Shown: piece by piece, positions 11,440 to 24,054 of the stretch
Layout: the number at the start of each line of letters is the position of its first letter
Numbering within the stretch: the stretch's first letter is position 1
NCBI GenBank assembly: GCA_035610835.1
Contig: CM069445.1
Location: 31,298,811 to 31,362,810 of the forward strand
Source: Ophiura sarsii
Taxonomy: Eukaryota; Echinodermata; Ophiuroidea; Amphilepidida; Ophiuridae
Length of the DNA: 64,000 nt
Direction of reading: 5' to 3'
Made by a program: the position numbers and the translations under genes
Notes under the pieces: model-generated
Databases searched by the model: none
Seen by the model: the letters and a program-made list of their open reading frames with translations, nothing else
What the model was told of the DNA's origin: nothing

Positions 11440-12900
11440 AATCTTCCAAAATAAAAATGATGCATGTAACACGTTTTTTTTAGTGTGGGCATCAAATTGC
11501 CATTTGTTAGCAATACGCAGTAGCAGTAATATATAGTCATTCTGCCCTTTTATGAACATTGGGTTATTAGATGTCCATATTATGAGTGATTTTTTTTACT
11601 AGGGTGGGCTGCAGTCCCCTCCTCAGTTTGTTAACAATTGCAGGGGGGGAGAGATCAATACAATCTTCTTTTATAAAGATGATGCATGTAAAACGGTTTT
11701 TTCGAGTGTGGGCATCAAATTATCATTTGTACGCAACATGCAATAGTATAGTTATACGTCGTTCTACACTTTTATGAAAATGGGTTATTAGACAAAATGA
11801 GTGATTTTTTTTTTACTAGGGTGGGCTGCATTCCCCACCCCAGGTTGTTAACAATTGCCGGGGGGTTGATCAATGCAATCTTCCAGAATAAAAATGATGC
11901 ATAACACGGTTTTTTCGAGTCGAGTATGGGCATTAAATTGCCATTTGTTAGCAATACGCAGTAGCAGTGATATAGTCATTCTGCCCTTTTATATGAACAT
12001 TTGGGTTATTAGACAGAATGAGTGAATTTTTTTATGGGGCTGCAGTCCCCTCCCCAGTTTACAATTGCAGAGGAGGGGGGGGGGGGAGATCAATACAATC
12101 TTCTATTATAAAGATGATGCATGTAACACTTTTTTTCGAGTGTGGGCATCAAATTATCATTTGTACGCAACATGCAATAGTATAGTTATACGTCGTTCTA
12201 CACTTTTATGAAAATGGGTTATTAGACAAAATGAGTGATTTATTTTTTACTAGGGTGGGCTGCATTCCCCACCCCAGGTTGTTAACAATTAATTGCCGGT
12301 GGGGGAGGGAGGGGGGGGGGGGGGGAGGCAATCAATGCAATCTTCCCGGAATAAAAATGATGCGTGTAACACGTTTTTTTTTCAAGTATGGGCATTAAAT
12401 AGCCATTTGTTAGCAATACGCAGTAGCAGTGATAGTCATTCTGCCCTTTTATGAACATTGAGTTATTAGACATAATGAGTAAATATTTTTTTACTAGGGT
12501 GGACTGTGACAGTCCCCTCCCCAGTTTGTTAACAATTGCAGGGGAGGGGGAGAGATCAATACAATCTTCCATTACTCTAAAGATGATGCATGTAAAACGT
12601 TTTTTCGAGTAGGCCTACTGGGCAGCAAATTACCATTTGTACGCAACACGCAATAATAGTTATATAGGGCCTATACCGTATGTCGTGGTACACTTTTATG
12701 AAAATTGAGTTATTAGACAAAACGAGTGATTTTTTTTTACTAGGGTGGTCTGCATTCCCCACCCCAGGTTGTTAACAATTGCCGGAGGGGGTGGGGTGGG
12801 GTGGGGTGGGGTGGGGGGGGGGGGGGGGGGGGTAGGGGGGGGGGGCGATCAATGCAATCTTCCAGAATAAAAATGATGCATGTAACACGTTTTTTCGAGT
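11440..12900. repeat. Alternating A/B higher-order tandem repeat
   Basis: Six monomers are anchored by AGGGTGGGCTGCA-like words at 11601, 11818, about 12033, 12252, 12496 and 12742 (periods 217, 215, 219, 244, 246). Two monomer types alternate strictly. Type A has CAGTCCCCTCC and AATTGCAGGGG; type B has CATTCCCCACCCC and AATTGCCGG. Successive A or B monomers are 432-490 bp apart, so the homogenising unit is an A+B dimer. G-runs have expanded at the same monomer position. Frames here are repeat artefacts. Confidence 0.85.
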
Positions 12901-12973
12901 ATGGGAATAACCTCACCTCCACTCCACCCCATACCTCCACCACCATAACCACCACCGTCCGCACCACCACCAC

Positions 12974-12992
12974 TGGTTGATTGATTGATTGC

Positions 12993-13027
<35 letters not shown>

Positions 13028-13202
13028 CCATTGGTTGGTTGATATTGATTGATCGATTGGTTGAGATTGATTGATCGATTGGTTGAGATTGATTGATTAG
13101 TTGACATTTATTGATTGAGATTGATTGATTGATTGATTGATTGAGATTGATTGAGATTGATTGATTGATTGAGTTTGATTGATTGATTGATTGATTGATT
13201 GA

Positions 13203-13272
<70 letters not shown>

Positions 13273-13435
13273 GATTGATTGATTAATTGAGATTGGTTGA
13301 TTTATATTGATTGGTTGAGATTGATTGATTTAGAATGATTATTGTCATGGATTGGTTGAGATTGATTGATTGATTGATTGAGATTGATTGATTGAGTTTG
13401 ATTGATTGATTGATTGAGATTGATTGATTGATTGA

Positions 13436-13485
<50 letters not shown>

Positions 13486-13684
13486 GATTGATTGATTAAT
13501 TGAGATTGGTTGATTTAGATTGATTGGTTGAGATTGATTGATTTATAATGATTATTGTCATGGATTGGTTGAGATTGATTGATTGGTTGAGATTGATTGA
13601 TTGAGAATGATTAATTGTCATTGATTGGTTGAGATTGATTGAGATTGATTGGTTGGTTGGTTGGTTGGTTGGTTGGTTGGTTGG

Positions 13685-13777
<93 letters not shown>

Positions 13778-14066
13778 CGATCGATCGATCGATCGATCGA
13801 TCGGTCGGTCGGTCGGTCGGTCGGTCGGTCGGTCGGTCGGTCGGTCGGTCGGTCGGTCGGTCGGTCGGTCGGTCGGTCGGTTGAGATTGATTGATCGATT
13901 GGTTGAGATTGATTGATCGATTGGTTGAGATTGATTGATTAGTTGAGATTGATTGATTGAGATTGATTGATTGATTGAGATTGATTGATTGATTGAGATT
14001 GATTGATTGATTGATTGAGATTGATTGATTGATTGATTGATTGAGATTGATTGATTGATTGATTGA

Positions 14067-14142
<76 letters not shown>

Positions 14143-14319
14143 AATTGATTGAGATTGGTTGATTTAGATTGATTGGTTGAGATTGATTGATTGAGAATGA
14201 TTAATTGTCATTTATTGGTTGAGATTGATTGATTGGTTGAGATTGATTGATTGAGAATGATTAATTGTCATTGATTGGTTGAGATTGATTGATTGATATT
14301 GATTGATTGATTGATTGAT

Positions 14320-14417
<98 letters not shown>

Positions 14418-14659
14418 ACTTGTCATTGGTTGGTTGAGATTGATTGATCGATTGGTTGAGATTGATTGATTAGTTGACATTGATTGCTTGAGATTGATTG
14501 ATTGATTGAGATTGATTGATTGATTGAGATTGATTGATTGATTGATTGAGATTGATTGATTGATTGATTGAGATTGATTGATTGCTTGAGATTGATTGAG
14601 TTTGATTGGTTGATTGATATATTGATTGATTGATTGATATTGATTGATTGCTTGATTGC

Positions 14660-14715
<56 letters not shown>

Positions 14716-14831
14716 GATTGATTGATTAATTGAGATTGATTGATTAATTGAGATTGGTTGATTTATATTGATTGGTTTAGATTGATTGAAATTGATTGAG
14801 ATTGATTAATTGATTGAGATTGATTGATTGA

Positions 14832-14884
<53 letters not shown>

Positions 14885-14964
14885 ATTGATATTGATTGAT
14901 TGATATTGGTTGATTGATTGGTTGATATTTATTGATTGGTTAAGATTGGTTGGTTGATTGATTG

Positions 14965-14998
<34 letters not shown>

Positions 14999-15090
14999 CG
15001 ACATATTGACTTTTTGATTGGTCGATTGATTGTTTGGTATGTTTGTTGATTGATTGATTTATTGATTGATTGATTTAATGATTTATTAAA
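12974..15090. repeat. 2.1-kb compound microsatellite, mainly (TTGA)n
   Basis: Dominated by TTGA/TGAT repeats with interspersed GAGA and GGTT variants. Pure variant blocks sit inside: (TTGG)n at about 13650-13686, (TCGA)n at about 13774-13802, (TCGG)n at about 13802-13880 and (TTTA)n at about 14318-14365. The order TTGG, TTGA, TCGA, TCGG, TTGA suggests stepwise spread of single-base variants. The minus-strand NQSINQ-type frames are artefacts. Confidence 0.97.
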
Positions 15091-15698
15091 TTAATATATA
15101 AGTAATTGCATTAATTAACTTTAAAATGAAACAATAACATGTACATGTTTACATGAATAAATAAATAAATACATACATTGAATTTTATTTAATTCAATTC
15201 TATTCAATTATTCAATTCGATTTAATTTAATTGTTACTATAAGCAGGGCTTCTATAAAACGTATACGTATGATACTAGTATTGTTTCATTTTGAAGTTCA
15301 TTAATTAAATTTAAATAATTAATGAATAAACAATAAATAAAATAAAATAAAATAAAATAAAATAAAATAAAATAAAATAAAATAAAATAAAATAAAATAA
15401 ATTATTATTTTTATTTAATTCAATTCTATTCAATTACATTTTCCTATTTAATTAAATTAAATTAAAATAAATTAAAATATAATTATATTAAATTAAATTA
15501 AATTAAGTTAAATTATTATTATCATTATTTTTTTTTTTTAAATTTTAAATCTAATTCAATTCTATTCAATTATATTATTTTATTTTATTCAATTCTATTC
15601 GATTCAATTATACTCAAATTTGATTTAATTTAACTGTTAGTTTTTACTATTAAATTGAAGCAGGGTTGCTAAGTATGATACGAGTATAATTTAAATTG
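15091..15698. repeat. AT-rich low-complexity region with (AAAAT)n
   Basis: A pure (AAAAT)n tract lies at about 15330-15402, with TTCAATTCTATTCAA words repeated at about 15195, 15420 and 15558-15605. No gene. Confidence 0.85.
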
Positions 15699-16166
15699 GA
15701 CTGTCCCTTACACCATACGGCCCGTGCTCTTCTATGGGCGCACATCCCCATTGGAACGCCCATTGAAACGCGTGCTATGGATTCTGGGTATAGGTCGGCA
15801 ATCGTTTTTCCTGGTTCCTTTCTCGGAGTTCCTCTTCATATTCTTTTTATGAAACATTCCTCTTTTTGGTCTTTTCAACATATCAATTTTACATATGGGA
15901 TGGACGGTCTCGGTTTTTAATAATTATGATTTTAAAAGTCCCCGGCCCCTTCTTCCATACGCAGACACATCTTGAAAATCGGCTTTTCGAACCGCTTCAC
16001 ATGGGTGACCAATAATTTCGCGTTAATACTTAAATATGGGTTAGATCCGCAGTACAACGTGACTGTTTCAACTTTTTAATAAATCAAACACTACAACCTG
16101 TGCAGAAAACCCGGCCAAAGTTTTCAAATTTCAAGCTGCAATCCGAGATTGTGTAAGGGACTATTT
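15699..16166. mobile_element. Possible MITE with GTCCCTTACAC ends
   Basis: GTCCCTTACAC near 15702 is mirrored by GTGTAAGGGAC near 16152. Only 11 bp pair exactly and no target duplication is evident. The frame 15696-15920 inside shows no domain. Confidence 0.4.
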
Positions 16167-16489
16167 CCCGTGGAAGCTTACTATTATTATGATGTGTGGA
16201 ACAGTCTCTTCATACACAGACACTAATGTACAGATGGGACGCTCGTTCGTCACCGCACACCGCGATACCCATTCCGTTTAGCGATCACAAACACGCAGCT
16301 GTATCTATTGAACCACCATGCTTCGGTCAAATACGTATGCATGGCTCAACTAATTTATCGATTTATAAATCAGCTCGGTTATAAGCGATGCATGTTCGAC
16401 CTCCATGCATCGTTTATAACCGTATGCATGGTGTATGGTACTGGTGGCTATACATACATGTATTTACGTGCACTATTCCCAGCTAACCA

Positions 16490-17095
16490 TATTACGTTGT
16501 TAGAACGTCGTGGCAAGGTTTCACTTTCGTTCTTGGAACGTTATGATTAAAAGTTCAAAGAACGTTGTGAACGTGATTCAACGTTAGGAGAACGTTTATT
16601 TGTCGACACATTTTTACGTTGTATGAACGTTAGTCATGAACGTTTTCACAACGTTATCACAACGTCCTAAACGTTTAAAACACTTTCTTGAAATTCTGTT
16701 AGTTATACCATTACGTCCAAATGACGTTTTTATACTGTCTTTATTACGTTATCGGAACGTCGTGACAACGTTCATGGAACGTTGCGATCCAACGTTAGAA
16801 GAACGTTTATTTGTCGACACATTTTTACGTTGTTTGAACGTTAGTAATGAACGTTTTCACAACGTTATAACAACGTCCCAAACGTTTAAAAAACTTCTTG
16901 TTAGTTATACCATTACGTCCAAATGACGTTTTTATAACCTATTTATTACGTTGTTGGAACGTCGTGACAACGTTTCACTTTCGTTCTTGGAACGTTGTGA
17001 TTAAACGTTCAAAGAACGTTTATTTGTCGACACATTTTTATGTTGTATGAACGTTAGTCTTGAACGTTTTCACAACGTTATCCCAAACGTGTAAA
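16490..17095. repeat. Tandem repeat, 200-250 bp unit, AACGTT-rich
   Basis: About 2.7 units start at TTACGTTGTTAGAACGTCGTG (16491) and at its relatives near 16744 and 16946. Each carries GTCGACACATTTTTACGTTG and TTACGTCCAAATGACGTTTT blocks. Lies just inside the left end of the 16478-19341 element. Frames across it (16308-16550, 16636-16926) are artefacts. Confidence 0.85.
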
Positions 17096-18085
17096 AAACT
17101 TTCATCAAATTCGGTTAGTTACACCATGGCTACCAGGGAATGGTAGTGGTATTATAGAGGGATGGGGCGGGCATTGACCTTTTCATGTGTACTATGTTCT
17201 TGCTCAATGTATATGGCATTAGTGAACAATGACTTGCCTTTAGCTATACATATGAGAACTTACGTATACAGATCAAAATGCTTTCTATGGTGTTAAAAGC
17301 TGTTAAATGTATGTATCGACTTAATTTTTTTTTAAAAATAGGTTTAAATAAATAAAAGTTGCAAATTAGCTCATTACCATAATTTAAAGGTTACAAACGA
17401 GCACCGGTGCTAATTTTTGTACCATTGAAATTATGCTAATGAGCTATTTCCACAATTTACTCGACTCATGTAAGGCCAGGTAAAATATGCAAATTAGCGA
17501 TTACAGCCCAGGTAACATAATTTGGTTGTGTAAACGTTATATGAACGTTATATGAACGTCGTGATGAAGCCAGATTCTTTTCAAGCTTAAAAGACATAAA
17601 TAAATATATTCCACATAAATTATACAGGTATTTTGTCATGAGTTCAAGTTCTATACTCTTTTTCCATGTGCAATACCCACGAGGAACGAATTCGATTCAA
17701 ACTTTAACGGATTTACACGCTTAGAAAAGAGCATATTGCGCTTCTTACAAGTTCGTAATCATAGTTGTAATTAATGCAAATTGGACCAAGCCGATTTTGC
17801 TTCCTCATGTTTGCTGAAGCATATCTCCCGTTCTAAATAACCAATTGGAACGCAATAAAATGCAAATGAAAGCTTATTTACTCAGCTTTCATAATACATC
17901 AAGATTAGACCCGTGTGTTCCTGTCCTTTTAAGATATCTTATGTGCCCAGAGTGTTAACATTTTTTGGGTCACCCTGTATACGCCTAGATTAGTACATCA
18001 AATTTGTAATGCCAAATTGTTTTGTATTAAAATTTTGATTCGTAATAAACCTTTTTAAATAAAATGTAATTCATTATTTAATTAG

Positions 18086-18825
18086 TCCATGGAAACGTGA
18101 GCAAAATGTTTTCTGAACGTTGCAGTTAAGTTCTAGTTTGGTTGCACTTAGGTTGTGGTTAGGTTGTCATTAAAACGTTTCTACAACGTTATTATAACGT
18201 TGCGGTTTGGGTGTGATTTGGTTGTTTTAGGTTGGTCAATGGAAACGTGAGCAAAAAGTTCTCTGAACGTTGCAGTTAAGTTCTAGTTTGGTTGCGCTTA
18301 GGTTGTGGTTAGGTTGTCATTAAAACGTTTCTACAACGTTATTATAACGTTGCGGTTTGGGTGTGATTTGGTTGTTTTAGGTTGGTCCATGGAAACGTGA
18401 GCAAAACGTTCTCTGAACGTTGCAGTTAAGTTCTAGTTTGGTTGCACTTAGGTTGTGGTTAAGTTGTCATTAAAACGTTTCTACAACGTTATTATAACGT
18501 TGCGGTTTGGGTGTGATTTGGTTGTTTTAGGTTGGTCCGTTGAAACGTGAGCAAAACGTTCTCTGAACGTTGCAGTTACGTTCTAGTTTGGTTGCACTTA
18601 GGTTGTGGTTAGGTTGTCATTAAAACGTTTCTACAACGTTATATATAACGTTGCGGTTTGGGTGTGATTTGGTTGTTTTAGGTTGGTCCGTTGAAACGTG
18701 AGCAAAACGTTCTCTGAACGTTGCAGTTAAGTTCTAGTTTGGTTGCACTTAGGTTGTGGTTAGGTTGTCATTACAACGTTTCTACAACGTTATATATAAC
18801 GTTGCGGTTTGGGTGTGATTTGGTA
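18086..18825 (+). repeat. Five tandem 150-bp repeats
   Basis: The word GAAACGTGAGCAAAA begins units at 18091, 18241, 18391, 18541 and 18692, an almost exact 150-bp period. Units are nearly identical and differ mainly at CATGG versus CGTTG and by one TA insertion, so homogenisation is recent. Confidence 0.95.
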
Positions 18826-19326
18826 CTTAAAACAAACAACCCGCAACGTTATAATAACGCTGTAAGAACGTATTTAATGACAACCTAACCAGAACCTTAG
18901 TGCAACCAAACTAGAACTTAAACTACAACGTTCAGGGAACATCCTTTTCACGTTCAAAGGATTAAACTAAAACAACCAACTATTTGAGTGTTACAACGTT
19001 GTTAAAACATTATGTAAACGTTTCCGATGATCAACATGCAACGTTCAGAGAACGTTTTAATCACGTTTCCAAGAACCAACCTAAAACAAACAAACCGCAA
19101 CGTCATAATAACGTTGTAAGAACGTTTATAATGACAACCTAACCACAACCTAAGTGCAACCAAACTATAACTAAACTTTAACGTTCAGAGAACGTTTTGC
19201 TCACGTTTCAACGGACCAACTTAAAACAACCAAATCACAACCAAACCGTAACGTTATAAAAACGTTGTTAAAACGTTTTAAATGACGCAACCTAACTGCA
19301 ACCTAGGTGCAACGTTGCGGAAACGT
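18826..19326 (-). repeat. Three inverted, older copies of the 150-bp repeat
   Basis: Reverse-complement units begin near 18840, 19088 and 19240 (ACCGYAACGTTATAA-type starts). They are clearly more diverged than the direct copies at 18086-18825. The two blocks form a tail-to-tail palindrome at the right end of the element. Confidence 0.85.
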
Positions 19327-19341
19327 TCTGTGTTTGCTGGG

Positions 19342-19527
19342 TTCATATATAGTTCTACACATTTTGTTACTGCGTTGTCTCTGATTTGATACTTGGTTGG
19401 TTGGGAGGATTCCGAGCGAATCAGGTGATAAAATGTAGTGATTCTTTCCAACTCGGTTTGTTGTGATGCGGTGTCTGCACTACGATGCACAACACTACAG
19501 CACAATACAATATACGCAAACTAGATG
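19342..19527 (+). repeat. Repeat paralogous to 32613-32841 (inverted)
   Basis: The segment from AGTTCTACAC through CGTTGTCTCTGATTTGATAC and the AATCCTCCCAACC region to CGCAAACTAGATGA matches the reverse complement of 32613-32841. The match resumes at 16450-16477 on the other side of the AACGTT element. About 90% identical by eye. Confidence 0.85.
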
Positions 19528-19608
19528 ATGATATGTGACCCCGTGAATGTGACCTGTGCGGACGTAATGCCCGGCAGAATGCGTGCGCACCTACAGGGAA
19601 TATGCTTG

Positions 19609-20470
19609 TACGAGGGGCAGTCAGTAAGTTATGAAAGTGATCGTGGTATGGGATGCACGAGTGATTCTATTGAGGGATAGTGTGATCAATACAAAGTATG
19701 AACTTTTGTCTTTCAAACAATACAGTTTTGGATTTTAAAGTGTGAACTATGACGTCATAGCATTGTCTCAAAGCAAGTACACTTGGGACAATGCGGGAAA
19801 TTTGAATTGTTTGTATGAAACAAGTGGTAAGAAGATTGCATAACATGACACCAGAAGCAGGTAAATCCAGTGGCGGATACAGGGGGGGGGGGGGGGCGGG
19901 TGTACGCGCCCCCCGTAACATTTTACAATATACCTTTTTTTTACCTTTTTGCCACTTGTACCCTGCGATTTTTTTTGCCCGTTTTGGGACAATCACATCG
20001 CTATCGTTATAATCCCTCCATTGTTCTTTATCCTTTGTTGTTTTATAAGGTATATTATTGTGGATTTTGCTAAATAAAAGCGTTTTTGAGATGGTCCCTT
20101 CTTGTTCGTATTAAGGAATTCAGATCTAAAAAAGAGTGTCAAACAGAGATAAGTGTGTGTTCTAACTATGTGCCAAGTGTTATCTGTTTTTATGCTTGCA
20201 TTGCCGATATATACGCAAATGTATCAATCAACCAACCCATATTCAACATATTACATATCCAGCCAAATAATTGACAGATTTCAGTCAGTGTCTGAAACCT
20301 ATTGTGTTTATGTTTATGACGTTACATAATCAAACGTTTCTAACAATCCAAAAGTGTATTGTTTGAAAGACAAAGGTTCATACTTTGTATTGATCACATT
20401 ATCCCTCGATTGAATCACTCATGCATCCCATTCCATGATCACTTTCATTATTTATTGACTGCCCCTCGTA
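19609..20470. mobile_element. Mariner-like MITE with TACGAGGGGCAGTCA ends
   Basis: About 135 bp at each end are inverted repeats starting TACGAGGGGCAGTCARTAA, bounded by TA. TACGAGGG termini are familiar from Tc1/mariner-type elements. A poly-G hAT-like terminus (CAGTGGCGGATACAGGGG, 19868) lies inside, suggesting a nested or truncated hAT insertion. No transposase. Confidence 0.75.
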
Positions 20471-21849
20471 TAAACAAGAAAAGTGTTAAAAACACAATCC
20501 TCGGCTAGAGGGGTTTAAGTTTGAATGCAACAGAAATAAATGAAGAGTATCGTAAAGAAAATTGTGTCATAACAAAACATGCACTTTCAGTCATAGCATA
20601 GATCCTTGAGAAGAAAATATCTATGGCCATAGTTCCCTGTGATTGTTAACATGAACAACCCCCCTGAACATTTGAGTTAAAGGTGTTACCACATTCTCTT
20701 AGTTCCCAACTAGCGAACCACACATGGTAAAACATTCAAGGCTGTTAGAACAAGGCAAGTCAAGGTAGGGCCTGTCACTTAGGCTAATTCCACTAATTTT
20801 AGAAACAGCTATTGTGTCATCTATCTCATTATTGCATGAATTTATTGCTCAACCTCCCTTGCTGATATTTCCAGCAGAGAGTTGGCGTGGTTATGTCTTT
20901 AAAGGTCCCAAATAGGAATATTTTGTATCTAATTAAGAATAGACTAAGACCTATCACATCAAAGTCAACCGGGGGCAAAACAACTAATTAGGTAATGGAT
21001 AATTAATTATGATTAATTAATGATTGATTAAGTATCAATAATCAATGATCAATAATTGATTATTCATTGATGAATTTATTAATTTATGAATTAATATTAA
21101 TTCATTACATTAAAGAAATGTATTTATTTATTTATTCATTTATTTATTAAAGTTAATTAACAATTGTATTTATTAATAAACGTAATGATTGATTAATTAA
21201 TATGTTTATTATTCAATGTAAGTTAATAAATAAATACATACATACATTTCATGAATTTATGAACTTCTAGAAAACCAACTGCACTGATGAAAGTGTACAT
21301 TGTATTGCATCTGGTATACACCCTATCACCCATAGCAGGCTACATGTCGTAGTTGACAACCAGGCCAGGATTTGAGTATGATAAAACTGTCACCAAGATT
21401 CAATTACAAACTAAAATCTCACATGATGACCCGTTGACCCCCAGATGTGAGTAAATTGTTCATTGCATGATATGGTATATGACAAAATTGTCAAAAGGTT
21501 GCGTAGGGATAATTGGAAATAGTTATAATCAGCTGTTATGATTGGTTGACAGGGTTGTGTGTTTATATAGCATGTATAGTGAGGGTGAAATTTGTCAGCA
21601 AATTAAACCAAGGGTATTTGACGGTTCTGGATGGCCTTATTTAACACTCTACTTAGAGTACCAGTTGCAATATATCCATGATGTGACTTTGCTAGAAAAT
21701 AAGTTGATCTCTGCAACAGGAGTACTGAACTTGTACCAGTACAGAATTGTTTCATTATCTGAAGTAGTATTATACTCTGCCGAGAAAAATGCTTGTACAA
21801 ATTAAATTCACAGAGTTGATTAACCCAGTGGCTTATCGGAGGTCTTTGT
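20471..21849. other. AT-rich intergenic, no gene seen
   Basis: 20990-21240 is a TTAATTAA/TTTATTTA low-complexity stretch. The 87-residue frame at 21542-21805 has no recognisable domain and a longer-than-random overlapping frame on the other strand, so it is not called. Confidence 0.4.
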
Positions 21850-21854
21850 AAAGG

Positions 21855-21876
21855 GTGTGTGTGTGTGTGGGGGGGT

Positions 21877-21907
<31 letters not shown>

Positions 21908-21914
21908 GGGGGGG
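21855..21914. repeat. (GT)n and poly-G microsatellite
   Basis: GTGTGTGTGT alternates with G-runs and ends in about 25 consecutive G. Confidence 0.97.
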
Positions 21915-21979
21915 ATAAGGATATTTTAATAATCTCTTGCCTACTCAGTATAACCTTGTGTGTCTTACTGTTGTAACTG

Positions 21980-22706
21980 TTATTTGGAAATAGGTCCGTA
22001 TATTTATAACGTAATAAATTATTTCAAACCAACTAAAGTGTCAACGAAAGCTCGTAAATAAACATTCATGGATAAAAGCAATAATAGTAGATAATTTGTT
22101 TTCATCCAATAGAGTAGAGTCCAATCAGATCTTTTAGTGTGGGAGACAAAGGGCAAATTCGGACTTCGGAGTTATCATCCTCGATATTTCGCGTGGTCCT
22201 AGACAAAGCTTGTAATAGCTTTAAGACGAACCCAAAACTTAACGGAACGACTTATCCGAGCAAAGATAACTCAAAACCATAACCCTAATATATCTTTGTC
22301 TCGGACCACGCGAAATATAGAGGATGATAACTCCGAAATCGGAATTGGCCCCATGTCTCCTACACTAAGGACGTGTTCACACTATAGCAAGTTTTCTCCA
22401 CGACCCGGGTCGGACCCGGATCGAATCCGGGTTGAAGTCTGGTGTGAACAGAAAATAGGCTCAAAAAAACCGTGCGAAAGTGAAGGGTAGAACCCGGGTT
22501 CAACTCGGGTGTCGACTGTCCTGTGAACAGAAATCGCTGTTTCGATCCGGGTTGCTGTGTTTTTCTAGGTTTTCTATTTTTTTCGTTACCACGAAAAATT
22601 ATCTGCTATTGCTTTTATATATGATCAATGTTTCTTTACGAGCTTTCGTTGACACTTTAGTTGGTTTGAAACTATTTATTGCGTTATACGGACCTATTTC
22701 CAAATA
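21980..22706. mobile_element. Long-TIR element hosting a nested MITE
   Basis: The left arm (21980-22100) and right arm (22595-22706) are inverted copies sharing GGAAATAGGTCCGTATA, ACCAACTAAAGTGTCAACG and AGCTCGTAAA. The interior holds a separate hairpin MITE at 22134-22368 and a patch of CCCGGGTT-type words at 22400-22555. No transposase. Confidence 0.75.
22134..22368. mobile_element. Hairpin MITE nested in 21980-22706
   Basis: Inverted arms of about 75 bp (22134-22208 and 22293-22368) share TTAGTGTRGGAGACA, CGGAGTTATCATCCTC and TTTCGCGTGGTCC. The spacer is about 85 bp. Confidence 0.8.
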
Positions 22707-23438
22707 ATGTTATTTAAAACTTGTAGGCCTTATATGGAACCATATAAAACCAACGGACATATATATGCGTCTCATAAATACGGACCTCTTGTACATCAAA
22801 TACATTACATGATAGGCCAATCTTTAAAACTTTATTAAAAAGAATAATGTCTTAGATAGACTTTGTGCACCATAGTGAAAACCAACAAAAACAAACATGT
22901 TATATTTCATAACCTTTCTTCACCATGTCTCTTCCTATCTTATATAGATAGGATATCCATATAGTGAAGAATGAAACATAATATAACACGCTTGTGCGCT
23001 TGTGTAAGGAAGAAGATTGATAGTAATCCAACTATCAACACATTTCCCTGGAGTAAATAACTGCAATGAGACCAAGTCTGCAAGGACACCTCTGTACCGA
23101 TGATACCATGAAGATAAAAGGCTTTAAACATTCAAAAGAATCCCACAATATTATTGAGCGTTGACTTCACCAACATAAATACTAGGACACATCAAATATA
23201 CTATTTATAATATATTTATTTGTTACTTCTCCATTCTTTAATTATAACGGGAATTGAACCGGAGACCGCGAGGCACGATGATGACTTGTTGCCTCAATCA
23301 AGTCCTAGACGAATCTGATCTAATAGATGGGATGTAACCCATCTGGAAATATTAGACTACAATAGCAGTGACCAGAATTAACCAATCAGAGCATGAATAA
23401 GTTGCATGTTAATTTAGCTGGCCTGATTGATGCCTGTT
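22707..23438. other. Intergenic, no gene seen
   Basis: AT-rich; the frame at 22940-23131 is unrecognised. Nothing supported. Confidence 0.4.
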
Positions 23439-24054
23439 TACGAGGGGGTATCAACAAGTTTTAGAAATCACCCAGAAGTGAAGGAGCTAGAAATTTCATT
23501 TTGTTATGTGATCCTTCAGACATCTTTACATAGTCCCTGTGCAAAGTTACACATTTCTCCCACTATTTATTACCTGTCCACAGACCGCCATTGTAGAGAT
23601 CCTCAGATTGACCGCCATTGATTTATTTTCAGATTGCCTCAGATTGTGTTATTCCCAAAACAGCAATAAATAGTTTAAAGTGTTGACACAAAGGGTCAAA
23701 GGTCATGTAGGGGTCATTAGAGGTCAATCTGTACTGTGCACAACCCATGTTACCCATAAGTTTATTGTCGCCAAGCTTGTTTGTAATGACCTTTGACCCC
23801 TTTCTGTCAAAACTTTAAACTATTTATTGCTGTTTTGGGAATAACACAATCTGAGGCAATCTGAGAATCAATCAATGGCGGTCAATCTGAGGATCTCTAC
23901 AATGGCGTTCTGTGGACAGGTAATAAATAGTGGGAGAAATGTGTAACTTTGCACAGGGACTATGTAAAGATGTCTGAAGAATTACGTATCAAAATAAAGT
24001 TTCTGGCTCCTTCACTTCTGGGTGATTTCTAAAACTTGTTGATACCCCCTCGTA
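23439..24054. mobile_element. Near-complete hairpin element, TACGAGGGGGTATCAAC ends
   Basis: The left arm 23439-23707 and right arm 23787-24054 are inverted repeats of about 268 bp, over 90% identical by eye, separated by only about 80 bp. The ends are TACGAGGGGGTATCAACAAG bounded by TA, similar in class to the 19609 element. The transcript would fold into a near-continuous long hairpin. No protein. Confidence 0.85.

Larger units (their letters stand above)
16478..19341. mobile_element. AACGTT-rich element with CCCAGC...GCTGGG ends
   Basis: The left end CCCAGCTAACCATATTACGTT and right end CGTTCTGTGTTTGCTGGG are inverted CCCAGC(A/T)AA-type termini. Nearly all internal repeats are built from AACGTT. 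The flanking sequence (16450-16477 and 19342-19527) is continuous in an inverted paralogue at 32613-32841, which serves as an empty site. This supports insertion as one 2.9-kb unit. The target duplication is unclear (TT at most). No transposase frame. Confidence 0.7.

Noticed and set aside
13000..15004. Asn/Gln/Ser-rich prion-like protein on the minus strand
   Set aside because: The open frames come entirely from the (TTGA)n microsatellite.
20990..21240. Replication origin or matrix attachment region
   Set aside because: Only low-complexity AT-rich sequence; nothing specific supports either role.
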